Positions 1 to 12,300 of a stretch of DNA of 64,000 nucleotides are shown piece by piece. The stretch lies in NCBI GenBank assembly GCA_009869945.1, contig WIXG01000169.1, forward strand, positions 102,664 through 166,663. Direction: 5' to 3'. The notes under the pieces are model-generated. The model had not been told where the DNA came from, ran no database searches, and saw only the letters and a program-made list of their open reading frames with translations. The translations under genes and the position numbers were made by a program. Numbering within the stretch: position 1 is the stretch's first letter; every line of letters starts with the position of its first letter. The stretch is from Mesaphorura yosii. Its lineage: Eukaryota; Arthropoda; Collembola; Poduromorpha; Tullbergiidae.

Positions 1-3000
1 TGGTTTGGCAATAAGAGAAGCGGAAGATAACTCTAATAAAAGATTTGAGAAAGGAAATTATTATTTATTTTAGCTTCTATCTCGAAATGTTCCTGATTAT
101 TCTTTCTTCGCTCTTTTAGGAGCGTGCAGTCGACGGATTTTAGAAATTCTGCATTTTGTTCTTGCGTTCTGCACACAGAAAACCACACTTTCATATTTGA
201 ATTTATCTTCTGTGAGGTAGTTCTACCATTGTAAGTGTGGTAAAGCATTGTTTCTGTTTCAGACTCAAGCTGCAGCTTACTTGAAGGAAGGGAAGGGAAG
301 AGTTTAAATTCTCAAATATTTCATGTTCTAATAAAAACAAATTTGTAGAGTCTGAGGAGGAAGCAGGAGAGAGAGAGGAGTCCAGTCTAAGCTCCGCATT
401 AGATTCGACTAAATGCTACTAAATCCTTGTCTGATCTGAATGCTACTTGCAAGTGCAAGGTAGGGCGACTCTAACTGCATTGTAAGTAATGGTTTTAATG
501 ACTCAAAGTCAAAACCAAAATGTATCAAACGTAATTGCTCTTTCACCGTAGCTGCCGCTGCTATCCTGGAACTCTCTGCAAAAGTACTCGTCTGACACTA
601 TACATAATTACAATCCAGTGCTACGTGGACTGTGGACTGGGTTTAGCCGAGCCGTGAATAGCGCAAAATGAGTCGCTAGAGTATAAACAACGGAAAACGA
701 GGGCTCATTCCTTCCTCGACTATTCACGATTCCATATAACCAGACGTCGTTTATATCTTCGATATGGTATGTCTACGATGTTACACAATAGGATCAAATT
801 GACACTTGAGTAGTTTTCCTGAAATATTTATGGGAGTATTTAATTGCTCTTTTTCACCGCCACAATGCAATAACAATGCAAAGGCCTTGAATGGAAATAG
901 AAGTGGGAGACATTCTTCTTCGGCGTGGAATTGACAGTTAGATAGACGATGGAGAAGTATGCATATGTATTATCTTCTACTCTGAGCTATAGAAGCTTTC
1001 GTTGAAGAGGTGAACTAATGCATTCTGAATTTTGCATGTGCCTTGTGACTTCTTACCTCTAAACTCATCATCGTCACGCATGTCCCATGCCACAAATTCT
1101 ACTTGCATGAACGTTGAACTTCATCTGTAACACAGGGAATACGCCGATTCGCTGACTGCTAATGTTCTACAACGAAGTATCCAAATATTTTATTGGATTG
1201 GTGAAGGAACTCTTTCGTACGAGTTGAATTGATATTGTTATTAGGTTTGTATCGAAAAGAGATAAGCAGGATTCCATAACCCATCATGCTTGAGGTCGGT
1301 TAGGTGGAGGCCTGTGAGTATTCAGATTCTCATATCGAGATTCAAATGATTCGAAGGAATATCACTGCTGCAAAGAAATTTGTTCGGTAAAAATTTTGTG
1401 TGCTATCTATAGTTTCGGTTTAGCTGGGCTACCTCGACTCACCTGCAATTGAATCCAAAAAGTAAAGCGAGGCAAACACACACTAAAGCGAATATTATGC
1501 TACAAGAATTGTCTTTTCATGTAAAATAGTCCAACGTCGGCTTGTCTTCCATTTTTCGCCTTTGGAAACTTTGCCCATATTTTCTGTTTCGTGAACTCCA
1601 TGTTGAATGAAGTTGTTCCAGAATGTACCCATTTTTCTCGCATGTTTCCATTTTAGACTCCGTTCATATTGCTCTCCAGCCAGGCGTACTTTAGAAGTTC
1701 TCGCCAACGCAGCGTTTGCGTTTATGATAGTGGTGAACATTTAGAGTACTTCAGTTTTTCATTCAAACGAAAAAAAAGTATCACCCACATATTTCATAGT
1801 CAAAACTATTATTGCACATGCCGACATTTTTGAAGTTAAGCATATTTACCATATCACACCCAAAGAATCGTCCTGTGCTCTCCTCTAGACTTTTATCCAT
1901 GAAAGTCTCATTTCTTGAAGAAGAGACCCAATTTTTCTTTCGTCTTTGTCTCAGTCGAGAACGTCTTCATTTCCTTTCTCGTACAACAAACCCATAAGAT
2001 ACCGCTATATTCAGCACCACCACCAATGACAGAAACCAAAAGGGCCTTGTATAAGATTCACAAATGGCAAATTTCGTGAATAGACAAAAAGAAAGCAAAA
2101 AATTCAGAAATTAAAATTGAGATTAAGTTTTCCCCAATTTACTAACTACTTCCACGAAAAGCTGATTTTTATGAGAAGGAACATCCAAACTTAAAAGTTG
2201 GACGGTTGTTTTATTTGCGGTTTAAATACTGTGATGATGAGGGTTTGACCTCTCGTAGTTTCCAACTCTTTCCAACATTCATTTTGCGAAACTTTTAAAT
2301 TCAAATTCCGCTCTCCGAAATTACTGCGGAACATTTCTTTGAGGCTTTCAAGTTTTCGTGATGGTACTTCGATTTTTCCACAAAATTACAAGAATGACTA
2401 ATTTTCTACAGTTCCTCTCCCTTTCCTTTCCATGAGCAAAGTTCTGTTTTCCTTTTAAATGTTGGGTTTAGTTGAGCAAAATAGACTTGAGGTTACCTCG
2501 CCTGACGACAGGGCTACAATACCCTAAAATAACCAACAATTTTGTTCTCGTGCTTTCTGTATACGTACAGAAATGTGATTTCTTTTCTGTTCCCCTCATC
2601 GCGTGCTTTGCTTTCACTTACTCATCCTCGTCTTCAGTCTTCTGTTTTATGTCAGCCGTGTTTGATAATCGTATTTTATTCTAATCTACGAAATTCCCGT
2701 TCCCCTCTCTCGACTTTTTTCCTTTCGCTCTTTTTACCAATTTAACATTTTAATTTGACAAAGACTTTCATCATCATCATTTGAGCAATCATGATGAGGA
2801 TTCTCATTCCTCCATCGCATTAAATGCATGCCACGCTGTGCAAAAGCGAAGATGAGCTAAAGGCAAATGGTACTAGTTTGTTCGTTTAATTCCATTTCCT
2901 AAGATTATTTCACATTCCCTGCCAAAGTGCTTAAGTAAAAGTGGGGGCAAAAGAGTTGACAGATCTAATGACTTGAAATAATTGGATCCAACTACGCTGT

Positions 3001-3167
3001 GCCCTCAAATGAATTGGGACATGGTAATAATTATACTAATTTTTTAACAAGACGGCCGGCGCTAAGAGGCAGAGAACGCAAACGGGCAAGGATGGGAATT
3101 AAAGAGAGAAGTCTATCACCGATAACAATTAAAATCATAAGGACTAATTCATTTCTTTCATTCGCAG
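1..3167. other. Intron or upstream region of the side-like gene, no exon found
   Basis: Ig1 of the receptor should precede 3168 on the + strand. I found no stretch with the expected cysteine/tryptophan pattern and a phase 1 donor. The few short ORFs look like chance. Confidence 0.5.
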
Positions 3168-3377
3168 GTCGTCCACCGCCAAAAGTGACTTGGTGGCGCG
3201 GTGGCGAGCTCATTGACGATTCCTACCACTTGCTTTCATCGGATGGCACCGTCGTGCAGAATAAATTGAACGTGCTTCGACTGACGAGAGCCGACCTCCA
3301 TGCCATATTTACGTGCCAAGCCTCTAATAACAATATAAGTGAACCAGTCACAACTTCTGTCCAACTTGAAATGTTCT
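3168..3377 (+). CDS. side-like: side-like exon: C-terminal half of Ig domain 2
   Basis: Acceptor TTCGCAG ends at 3167 and donor GTAAGTAA starts at 3378. Both borders are phase 1, the usual Ig-domain boundary phase. The exon reads GRPPPKVTWW early on and FTCQASNNN near its end. The first residue is a glycine whose first base lies in an exon I cannot find within positions 1-3167, so the preceding intron is longer than 3.1 kb. Confidence 0.93.
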
Positions 3378-6300
3378 GTAAGTAACTAGCATTAATTTTT
3401 TATACGGCTTGTGTCAGGATTGCTTTCTGAATACAGTTAGGTTGCACTTACACCTAAAAACAGGGCACCTCACATTGACATTAATGCTATTGTCATAAAT
3501 AATTTCTGCAATTTGTCTTGATGGACACACGCTGCTGCATGACACAGCATGTGACACATCGAGTGGAATCATGCTTAGTTGACGTAATAATCTACCTGCA
3601 ACTTAAAATTACACATTGTGCACTCATTCGTGTTGTCCTTATCAGCAATGAGATATGCAATATTAAGTATCTGACACTGGTGCTTCGTTACTTGTTACCC
3701 AGAGTCTGACATCGGGGCTAATTCGTTTGGAATACTGCTTCTCTTTCCGGGCACTGGGGAACGCGACCCTTAAATCCTTTACTGAATACTAAATGCGTGG
3801 TCCGAATTATTATTATCGCTGGAATAATTCATAAAGTACGGTTGCAAAGCCATATTTAATAGGACACGATCTGATACTGATGTAGTCAGTAGGCATTTCG
3901 TACGTATTTGTTGTCTGGTGTCAAGAGGACCACCACCGCCACGTTGCGATTCTGAACAGACACGACAGACACAAGGAGAACATATTTTATATCTTTGTCA
4001 ACTCAAATACGCTGCGACAGACAGGCAACACGGAACAAGCATAATTTAGAATTCTGCTTCTAAAATTCAAAATTGCGATGAAAATTGTATGTGAGAGCTG
4101 GAAAAATTGAGGATGGAAGGAAAAACACTTTCGACTGTGCTGCTGGAACGTGAAACGTGTGGTGGCGTGTATAATGCACGATATGATATACGATTTGAAA
4201 TTTATAATAGAGACACTACTGTTATAACCAGACCCCTGCAACATGCATAAAAATTGCTTCAATGTTATAATTCTCACGTCTCTCCTCTTCCTATTGTCTG
4301 CGACATCATTAATCTTCAATACAAAGGCATGTGCCATTCAAGCACGCATTTGTCATATCAGAGTCAACCACCAACATGAATACCAGTGCACCATTCTCCA
4401 ATGCAATGCCAATGCAGACTGTACGGTCAATGAATAGGCTGGGCCTGGCTTGGAACTCCGAAGCTCGTTCATTTCTACTCAGAATTCGTCATGCTATTTT
4501 TAGATAAAATTATTCAAACACGGTTTTAAATGTGAATTAACGAAATTCCAGAGAATACTTTGCTACTGCACACGGTATACGCTTTCAATCCCAATTAGGA
4601 CTGAGGAACTAGCGAAAGTACAAACTCACGAAAAACAACGGGCAACGCCCTAAGAAGTTGTGTCATCAATTCAATTGACTCTCCACTACGTTAGCACTAC
4701 GCTCAACGGTTTGCTTGATAATCAATTATTGCCTGGTTTCTTTTCTTTGAATTGAATGAATTACTTATTTTTAGTGCTTGCCACCTTTCCGAACTCCCAT
4801 GCGTTTGTTTCTTTCTAAAGAAACTCGTGTGCGGGTGTTTCGCTTGAATTCAGTCGACACGGGTACAACACAAATTCCGATTCACAAAGAATTTCGGTTG
4901 CTGCCTGGCCTCACACCACTTCCGACGTTTTGTCGCTTTACACTTCATATTTGCTATACAATCAGCTCCATAATGCGATTGAGTTAACCCTTTCCACGGT
5001 TGCGAATCAAGTGTATTGAAAATCATTCCGCTGTGAAGACGCCAAGCTGGGCGTGTCACTGTTGAATCATTTCATTTTTCTTTCCCGAGTTGAAGAAGTG
5101 GGAAGCATATAATTTGTCTCCCCTTCGTATTCGCATTCCAGATGAAAACTCGTAAAGAGGATAATGAGGTTCTGAACTGTCGTCATTCACATGCACATTA
5201 CTTCACTGCACTTGGACTTGAACTCGTAATACTAGAAATATCATTAACGCAGTCGTACGACGACGGCGCATTGCACAGAAATAATAAATGAATAGAATTG
5301 GAAGTTGAATGAGGAGGGGAGACGAAAAATTCTCGTGATTTCATTAACTCAAAACACCCGAGTGCGAGTGGGAGAGTACTCGATGGTTTTAACAAGGACT
5401 CCTCAAGTCTTTAAAAAATTTGAAGTTGAGTATCAAAATAACACGAACGGGCGACCGAAGCGAATGCAATGCAGAAATTCGGCTGGATGGGGAATGCGAC
5501 TGGCGCTGCCTGTGGAAAAGTTTCAAGTATGTTTGTATTATTATGTCATCAGAAGTTCTGCTTGCATTGCCAAATGCTTTCACTGAATCTAAATCATTGG
5601 AAATTTAAGCAGTTCATCTTTCTTCGCGTAAATATTTTAACCCGCTCAATTTAGTGGAAGCTCTTCACAAGCAAACAAGCAAATACGCGTAGTGAAAATA
5701 ACTGCCACCACCGAAATCAACGGCGACAAATCGATCAGACTTATCTAGTTACGGTCGCATCCTTCAAACACGTGGGAGTCAGCCGTCAGTCAGTCGTGAA
5801 TGAAGCTGCTGAAAGACAGGCAGTTGAAAGTGTACAAGTTGTCGCACTCATTGTGTTGCTCGTTCTAAAGGATGCTTTTCTTCCACGCTTGTATCTCGTA
5901 ATTCCTTTGTTTGGAATGTCTACAACTTTGGGCGTATTTCTTTTCCCGTTCCATTTTCTCCGAAGCTTGCTGAATGAAAAGAGTGCGAAGAATTAGATGA
6001 AAAGATGCAAATGTCAGCCCTACCTAATGAAAGTGAGCGTGAATTAGGAAGAAAAGAGGTGTTGAAGTACAATGTACGACGAGTAAATGGAATAACCCAA
6101 GTCGGCACGTTGCAAGAAATGAAAAGCACTTGTAACGCACCAATATTGCTCTAGACTCCGAGCATACGAACAAAGAGATAGAAAGTGTAATAATTATAGC
6201 TGCTCATGTAAAACAAGTCGCATGCTTTCTTGTTCGTCGAGACGAGAGTTTACAATGCGCAAGTCGTAATTCCTAATAAAAGAAAGCTCGCAACAACACA

Positions 6301-9300
6301 GCATAGTCGACATAGCGCAAGCCACAATAAGCCTTTTAATTCACGAGATCTCATTCACACGCACACTAGCACTCATGCTCGTATTCAAATGAGAGTGGCG
6401 AGTAATAATGTAAAGGATTGCAGGCAACACGTTTTATGCCGTGTGGAGAAGGAAATTAAGTAGCAAACAAAAGATTAAATCCAAGCAAGTGGCAACATAA
6501 GCAGTCGTCGTCATATATTTGTGAGTGCGACAAAAATTATGCGCTGGCTAGCACAAGCACGAAGCAATAGCTAGGAGCTCATCCAGTCATCCAGTCGCCT
6601 TCACACCAAGCGCCGCAATTTGTGTCTCGTTTTTATTATGTTAACGACTTCTTCCAATTCCATCCAGCGTACCAGCAGCGCACTAACTTTGGAAATCAGC
6701 AGGACGCTGCAGAAAAAGCAGAAGTGCGTAGCATTGAGGCTACAGAAGCTTGTGAACGCCTAGTTTTCGAATTGGGGAATGAGAGAAGATCCGAAAATTA
6801 AAGTCACAACCACACCACAGGGGTTTTTAAATTATTGTCTTGATTCTTGGACAAAGTTGTTGTGTGCTGGGCTGTACTGACAACAAATCATAATCACCAG
6901 GACACGGAGTGAGCTGTAGCAATTCCATGCCCGCACTTGGTTGCGAGTAGGGTGAGAAAAATGAAACCCTTGCGACGGTGGTCATCACCGTCACACTGAG
7001 AGGATTTTCATTCAACCTCAAACAAGAAGCAATGGAGTCAATGCGTTGACTGGCATTTTTGCCGAGACAAAATAATCATAAAGTGGAAAGTGGATCAGAC
7101 TAAGCACCAACTTTGCCATCGTCACAATTTAGCCAGTACACAGGACTGCTAGTTATCTACTCTTAATTTCAGAATTTACCTGTGAGATGCATATGGATTA
7201 TAAATTCTAACAAATATAGAGCTCATAAGGTCTGGTTCTTTCTGAGTCGTGAAGTTTAGCAACCCTAACCCATGCTTGCGACTTGGTTCCGAGAAACTGC
7301 AGTGTGGTAGGTAGTCATTTCGTGCTTCTCCATGAAGCTTATCGCCTGGCAGAAGTGTTTTAATTGTTACTGAAAAACGGTGCATTATTTTTTCGCAAGG
7401 CGTTCATAATTAGAGGTTTAATTAAGTTAAGCAGTGTACGCATCCAACTATACTCCAATTGAAGTTCGTTTTGTGACTCGTTGTTTACTTAAAGGCTTGG
7501 TAAAAAAAACAGCCAGGGATCTGCGTAACATTAAATTTGCACAAATGAGCCAGGGTGAATATTTTTTGGTAATTAGGACTAGTTTATGTTTGTAAAACGT
7601 CAAGAACTTCATTTCCACGAAATTGGGAGTACCCCATATGGTTTTAATATTTTTAAGGGAACTGGGATGGCTTGGGCTTGCAATACAGACAACAGCATGC
7701 ACTTGGACTGCAGCAGATCAGATTGTGCTCATTTCTGAGCTGTCACACTTTGTTATGAGCACCGACTGAAGTTGCCAATCAAATCCAGCAGTTGATGTGT
7801 TTCCATTATTCGATTCTTGCAACGCATCGCATAAACATGAACGCGATCAATGTCAGGAATTTTTAAAGCACAAAGTTCCATCACCTATCTGGCTATCTGT
7901 GCTCGGCACTGGAGCAGTTGGAAACTCCTCCAACAACGTTCCTTCGAAGTTTTGAGGCAAGGGGATGATTTGATGAATGCCTTCTCTCTTCTTCTCCGCT
8001 GCGATGTTTCAGCAGATGCAATTCGGTTGCAGTGCGAATCGAAATGCATGTACGCTGCACGCGTAAGTGCACACATGGGAATCAAAATGAGAAGTTCGAG
8101 GAAGACAAATCTATGCACACATTTCGATGGAAGCAACGTATGCAGTGTGCATTCCTATATTCTGCTTTTGTTTAGTTTTGCCTTGGTAGTGATTTATATT
8201 CGAACACATCTTGGATTCGGTGCAACCTGTCTCTGTGAGACGCGTGCTGCAGCTGCAGTTGCATTTCGATGTGCTTGGGAATAGCAAGGTGGTGGAAATT
8301 GTCATGCAATTATCCACGCATTAATTTTTCATAATTATTTGCATAATTGAGATGACGATGCATTTCATCCGATGAACATGGCACTCATTTGACTTGCAAA
8401 TTCGGTGCACTGCACCTTACGCATGTCAGATGAATCAGAATTGAACTTCGACTTGAGCCATAGCCCTTGGATTTGACCAGCCTCTGAAAGCATGTTATCG
8501 TAGATTAAAGCAGAGAAAGCAAGACGGAGGCGAAAACATGAGTGTGTTTGATAAGTGTAAAAGTAGTTCTCAATTTCACTCACTTTGATCAAAATATCAA
8601 ACTTCAACTTGTTGACTTCATTATAAAGCTGAAACGTCGATCGGCTCAGAACTTGAACGTGAATGTATGAGTAACAATCGCCCTCACCCTACCAAAGAAA
8701 GGCCAAGGCTAGAACAAAAGCTAAAATAGTGCACGTGTAGACGGTTTTTCTAATTGCATCGTAGCGTGTCGGACTTAATCCCAATTTAAATGCTGGTGCA
8801 CATAATTTGAATGCGAACGTGTTGCTCGTACTTGAATACGCTTCAATTATTGGAAATGCTTGGCCAGGTGCGGTTCTTTGTGAGAAACCGAAACGTGGAA
8901 ATTGCATGAATTTTTATCTACACAATCGCACAAGTCGCTTAGCTTCGATTTAATAGAGACGTTGGAAGGTGGCAGATAATCATCGCGAACGCTTAAGGCA
9001 TAATCGATGAAGATGTCAGGGAAGACCGCAGCGCTCTCCATACGCAGCCAGCGCCGTCATTTGATTTCCACCACAGATTTTCACAGCGATAAGGGATTAC
9101 TCTAGTGACAGTTTTTAACGCTCTCAAGCCCATAATGCAAGCAGAGCAGGCAGTATTCAATACTCTTTATGAGGAGAAGTGGGAATTTTTCTCATGTAAG
9201 GAATATAATGGAATGCTCTTGAAATTTAATATATTTTTCTTGGGAATCTTGTGCCGTGGATTTTCTTCGCATAAATTCAAAACCCGAACACGACCGTTTA

Positions 9301-12300
9301 TTATTTTCATGCCCATATCACAAGTTCGTTCGAAGAAATGAGTTTCATGTTCGTATTGTACGCTTAGGTTGTCATTGTGCTCATCATTAACTGACGTTGA
9401 TGCTCAAGCCAATGCTTTTAAAATTCATTTCCATCATGCACCAAAACTTGGGGCAGACGGGTTTTGCTGACTTGATTTGGCTTTGCTGGTGCATCACGCC
9501 CAAGATCTGAGCATGCAGCTTACTCGGGTGCTTCCCGTGACAATGCGCAATGTCGGCCGTGTCCAGTCTAAATAATGAGATGGATCTGCACCCAGGATTG
9601 CGAGCAATAAGAAAGCGCGAGCGAAGAAGATTTAGAGTTTAGATTATAAATTATATGCCTGCCTGCATGAGAGACGAATGGGCTCCAATATGTAGTTACT
9701 TTCTTCAGCATTTATCTTTTCCATTGTTCTTTTCGTTGTCTGTTCGGAACGAAGGGAAATAGAAAAGGAGAAAAATGTTGTTTTTATTTCTCTTAGGATA
9801 CATTTAAACTTAAACTCACAATGCATTTTAAAATGAAAGTGTACGTAAGACCACAGCAGCAGCAGGCACACGATACAGTCGGACAATTCTCCAAGGAAAT
9901 TTACGAAGTAGAGCCTTTGGCTCCACAACAATTTTCCAGTCTGCCCTGCTTATCAAGTTGGCGGTGCACATTTGTAATTTGCTGTAACTCAATGGTGGGC
10001 AATATTTCTGTCTTCCTCCATTGTTTCATCACACTTCTGGCATAATTGATTGGATTTATTCATACGGCATAACCGATTTGGTTAATTTTGACCTGTGTTT
10101 TCAATTTGTGGTTCTTGGCTACCGAAGAGCCCACACTCATGATTAGACGGCAGAAAAGTTTTAAAGTTATTGGATTCTTGCGTTAGTTTTTTTGTGAAAT
10201 TCAGAGTGCGTAACCTTTTTGTTTGTGAAATAAAATGGATGCATTCTCGTATTTATGAATTGCGCGTGGAATGGTTTACAAATTCTGCTCTATCCTTCGT
10301 GCTTTTGTTTCCCTACGTGCATTATCTTATTTCCCATTCTGGTGAGCACTTCTCTTGACATTTGAAAGGTATGAAGCTCACCTTTGCAGCAATCAGGAAC
10401 AAAGCCTGGTTGCATTCCTGGCCAGAATATGAATAAAATGTAAATTCCATGCTTCTTGATGCGGAGTGAAAAGGTTATTTATACCCTTTTGTACAGCTGT
10501 GATGCATTAGAAATTTAGCCCAATTTTGTGAACTCTAAAGAATTCCTTTGTGTATGTGTGGTCGATTTATGGTTTACCTATTGAACTCTTCGTGCACAAA
10601 TTTGTATAAAATTTGCATCACTTCCCTGCTCTATTTCGTAAGGGGCTATTTAGAAATGCTTTCCATTCAGTGTAAATGCAGTACAAATGTAAATGGGCTC
10701 AGAGCAAAGCAAACGGCTAATAGGCTTCGAGTAGAATCAGGGGAATGCATTAACAAAATCGATGATATTCGGATAGCTGCAGCAATATGAAATGAAAACC
10801 GTTTATTTGGCTGGTGCGGTAAAGCAGTTGATCCAGATCCAGTTTACTCTCGTGTAAGGCCACATGAGAGCACTACTGCTGATGTCATTTGAGCCTGTTC
10901 CTGCGGTTGCTAAATCAAAGAGATGAATGGACCATAAAAGAGAATGATTTCACAATAAAATGTGAAAAACGGTGCGGTCGGGCTTACAATAATACACTTT
11001 ATATTATGGGCTATTAAACCGCATGATCAAATGCCCATTGCCTTTACAAATGGCGAACGACAACATACATTTTACCAAATTCTGAATGAAGTTGGCTACT
11101 AGCCCAAATCCCCAAATACCATTGTAGATTGTAATAATGCTACGTAAATGGACGTCCACTACTTCATTTGCTTAAATCTAATATTCTCGATTGACATTTG
11201 CGACCAAGTTTTGACAAATGCTCGCTGCACATTTGCCGAATTGAATTTCTTTCGCCAACACGTTACACATTCCAAAATTCGCTCAACCTTGTTAAATAAT
11301 GTTCCATCTTTTTTATTGCAGTTCGTCCTTTGTCCGTAAAACTTCTCGGGAGTAATCAACCAATGTCTGCCCTGAAAGATATAGAAATTGTTTGTCAAAG
11401 CGTTGGTTCAAGACCCCCAGCTGAGATATCGTGGTTCAAAGATGGCCAGTTACTCAAACCTGAACGTGAGGAGGTAAGCGTCCTGGCAGGACAAGCCTGA
11501 TTTAATAATGGATGCAGTTGGCTCTTGGCCTGTCCACATTTCCACGGCTATTTATGGCCCACGCAGCCAAAAGAGAGGAAGAAGAAAGTTTCTTCTACTT
11601 TAATTTGTTTGTGTCCAGACAAAAAAACTTGAAGAAGCTCAATTTTCTTTTCTTTTACTTGTCACTTTGCAGGAATCACAGACAGGAAATGTGTCAACAT
11701 CTGTTATCAGATTGACACCGCGAGTCCATGACCATGGTAAACACTTAACATGTCGTACATCTAATAGCCGCGTGCCTGGTTTCGCAATGGAGGACACGTG
11801 GAAGATGACTGTGTTCTGTAAGTTTCTTCTTCCTGTTTCTCTATTATTTAAACCTGTCAAGGCATTAGGCGCTTGTAACATGTTCATAAAATGTGCGCGG
11901 TGCATTGTGCTTTCAAAGAAAATTCCTGCTTTGTGAAGACGACGTACAAAGGAAAGACGAATTGAGTGCTGTTGCGCGGTGCTGACTGGAGCAAGTTGTG
12001 TGGAGAGAATTAGAAAATAAAGGAAAGTGAGAAAAGGGATATTGCACTATTACTTTTACCACTGCCAATACTCTGCCTGCACTCTCTTTGCTTGTAATGC
12101 GCTCACCATACGTGAAATACCACAACTGATATTTCTCCGTGCGCAATAATGGAGTGGACGTGTACATAAAGAATCCTATCCATCATTTTTATGCCGTCAC
12201 CTTTAAACCATCATTTCTCGGCTCAGACATGCTGGGGAATGCTTTTTTACTTTGATATTCTTGCGAACGCATTATTCCGAGAGCAGCAACAACAACAGCC

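Noticed and set aside
1438-1470. CTCACCTGCA-type splice-like string on the minus strand
   Set aside because: No open frame leads into it on either strand.
7850-8284. 144-codon + strand ORF starting with ATG
   Set aside because: It lies in a side-like intron, shows no domain or signal peptide, and is partly open on the other strand.
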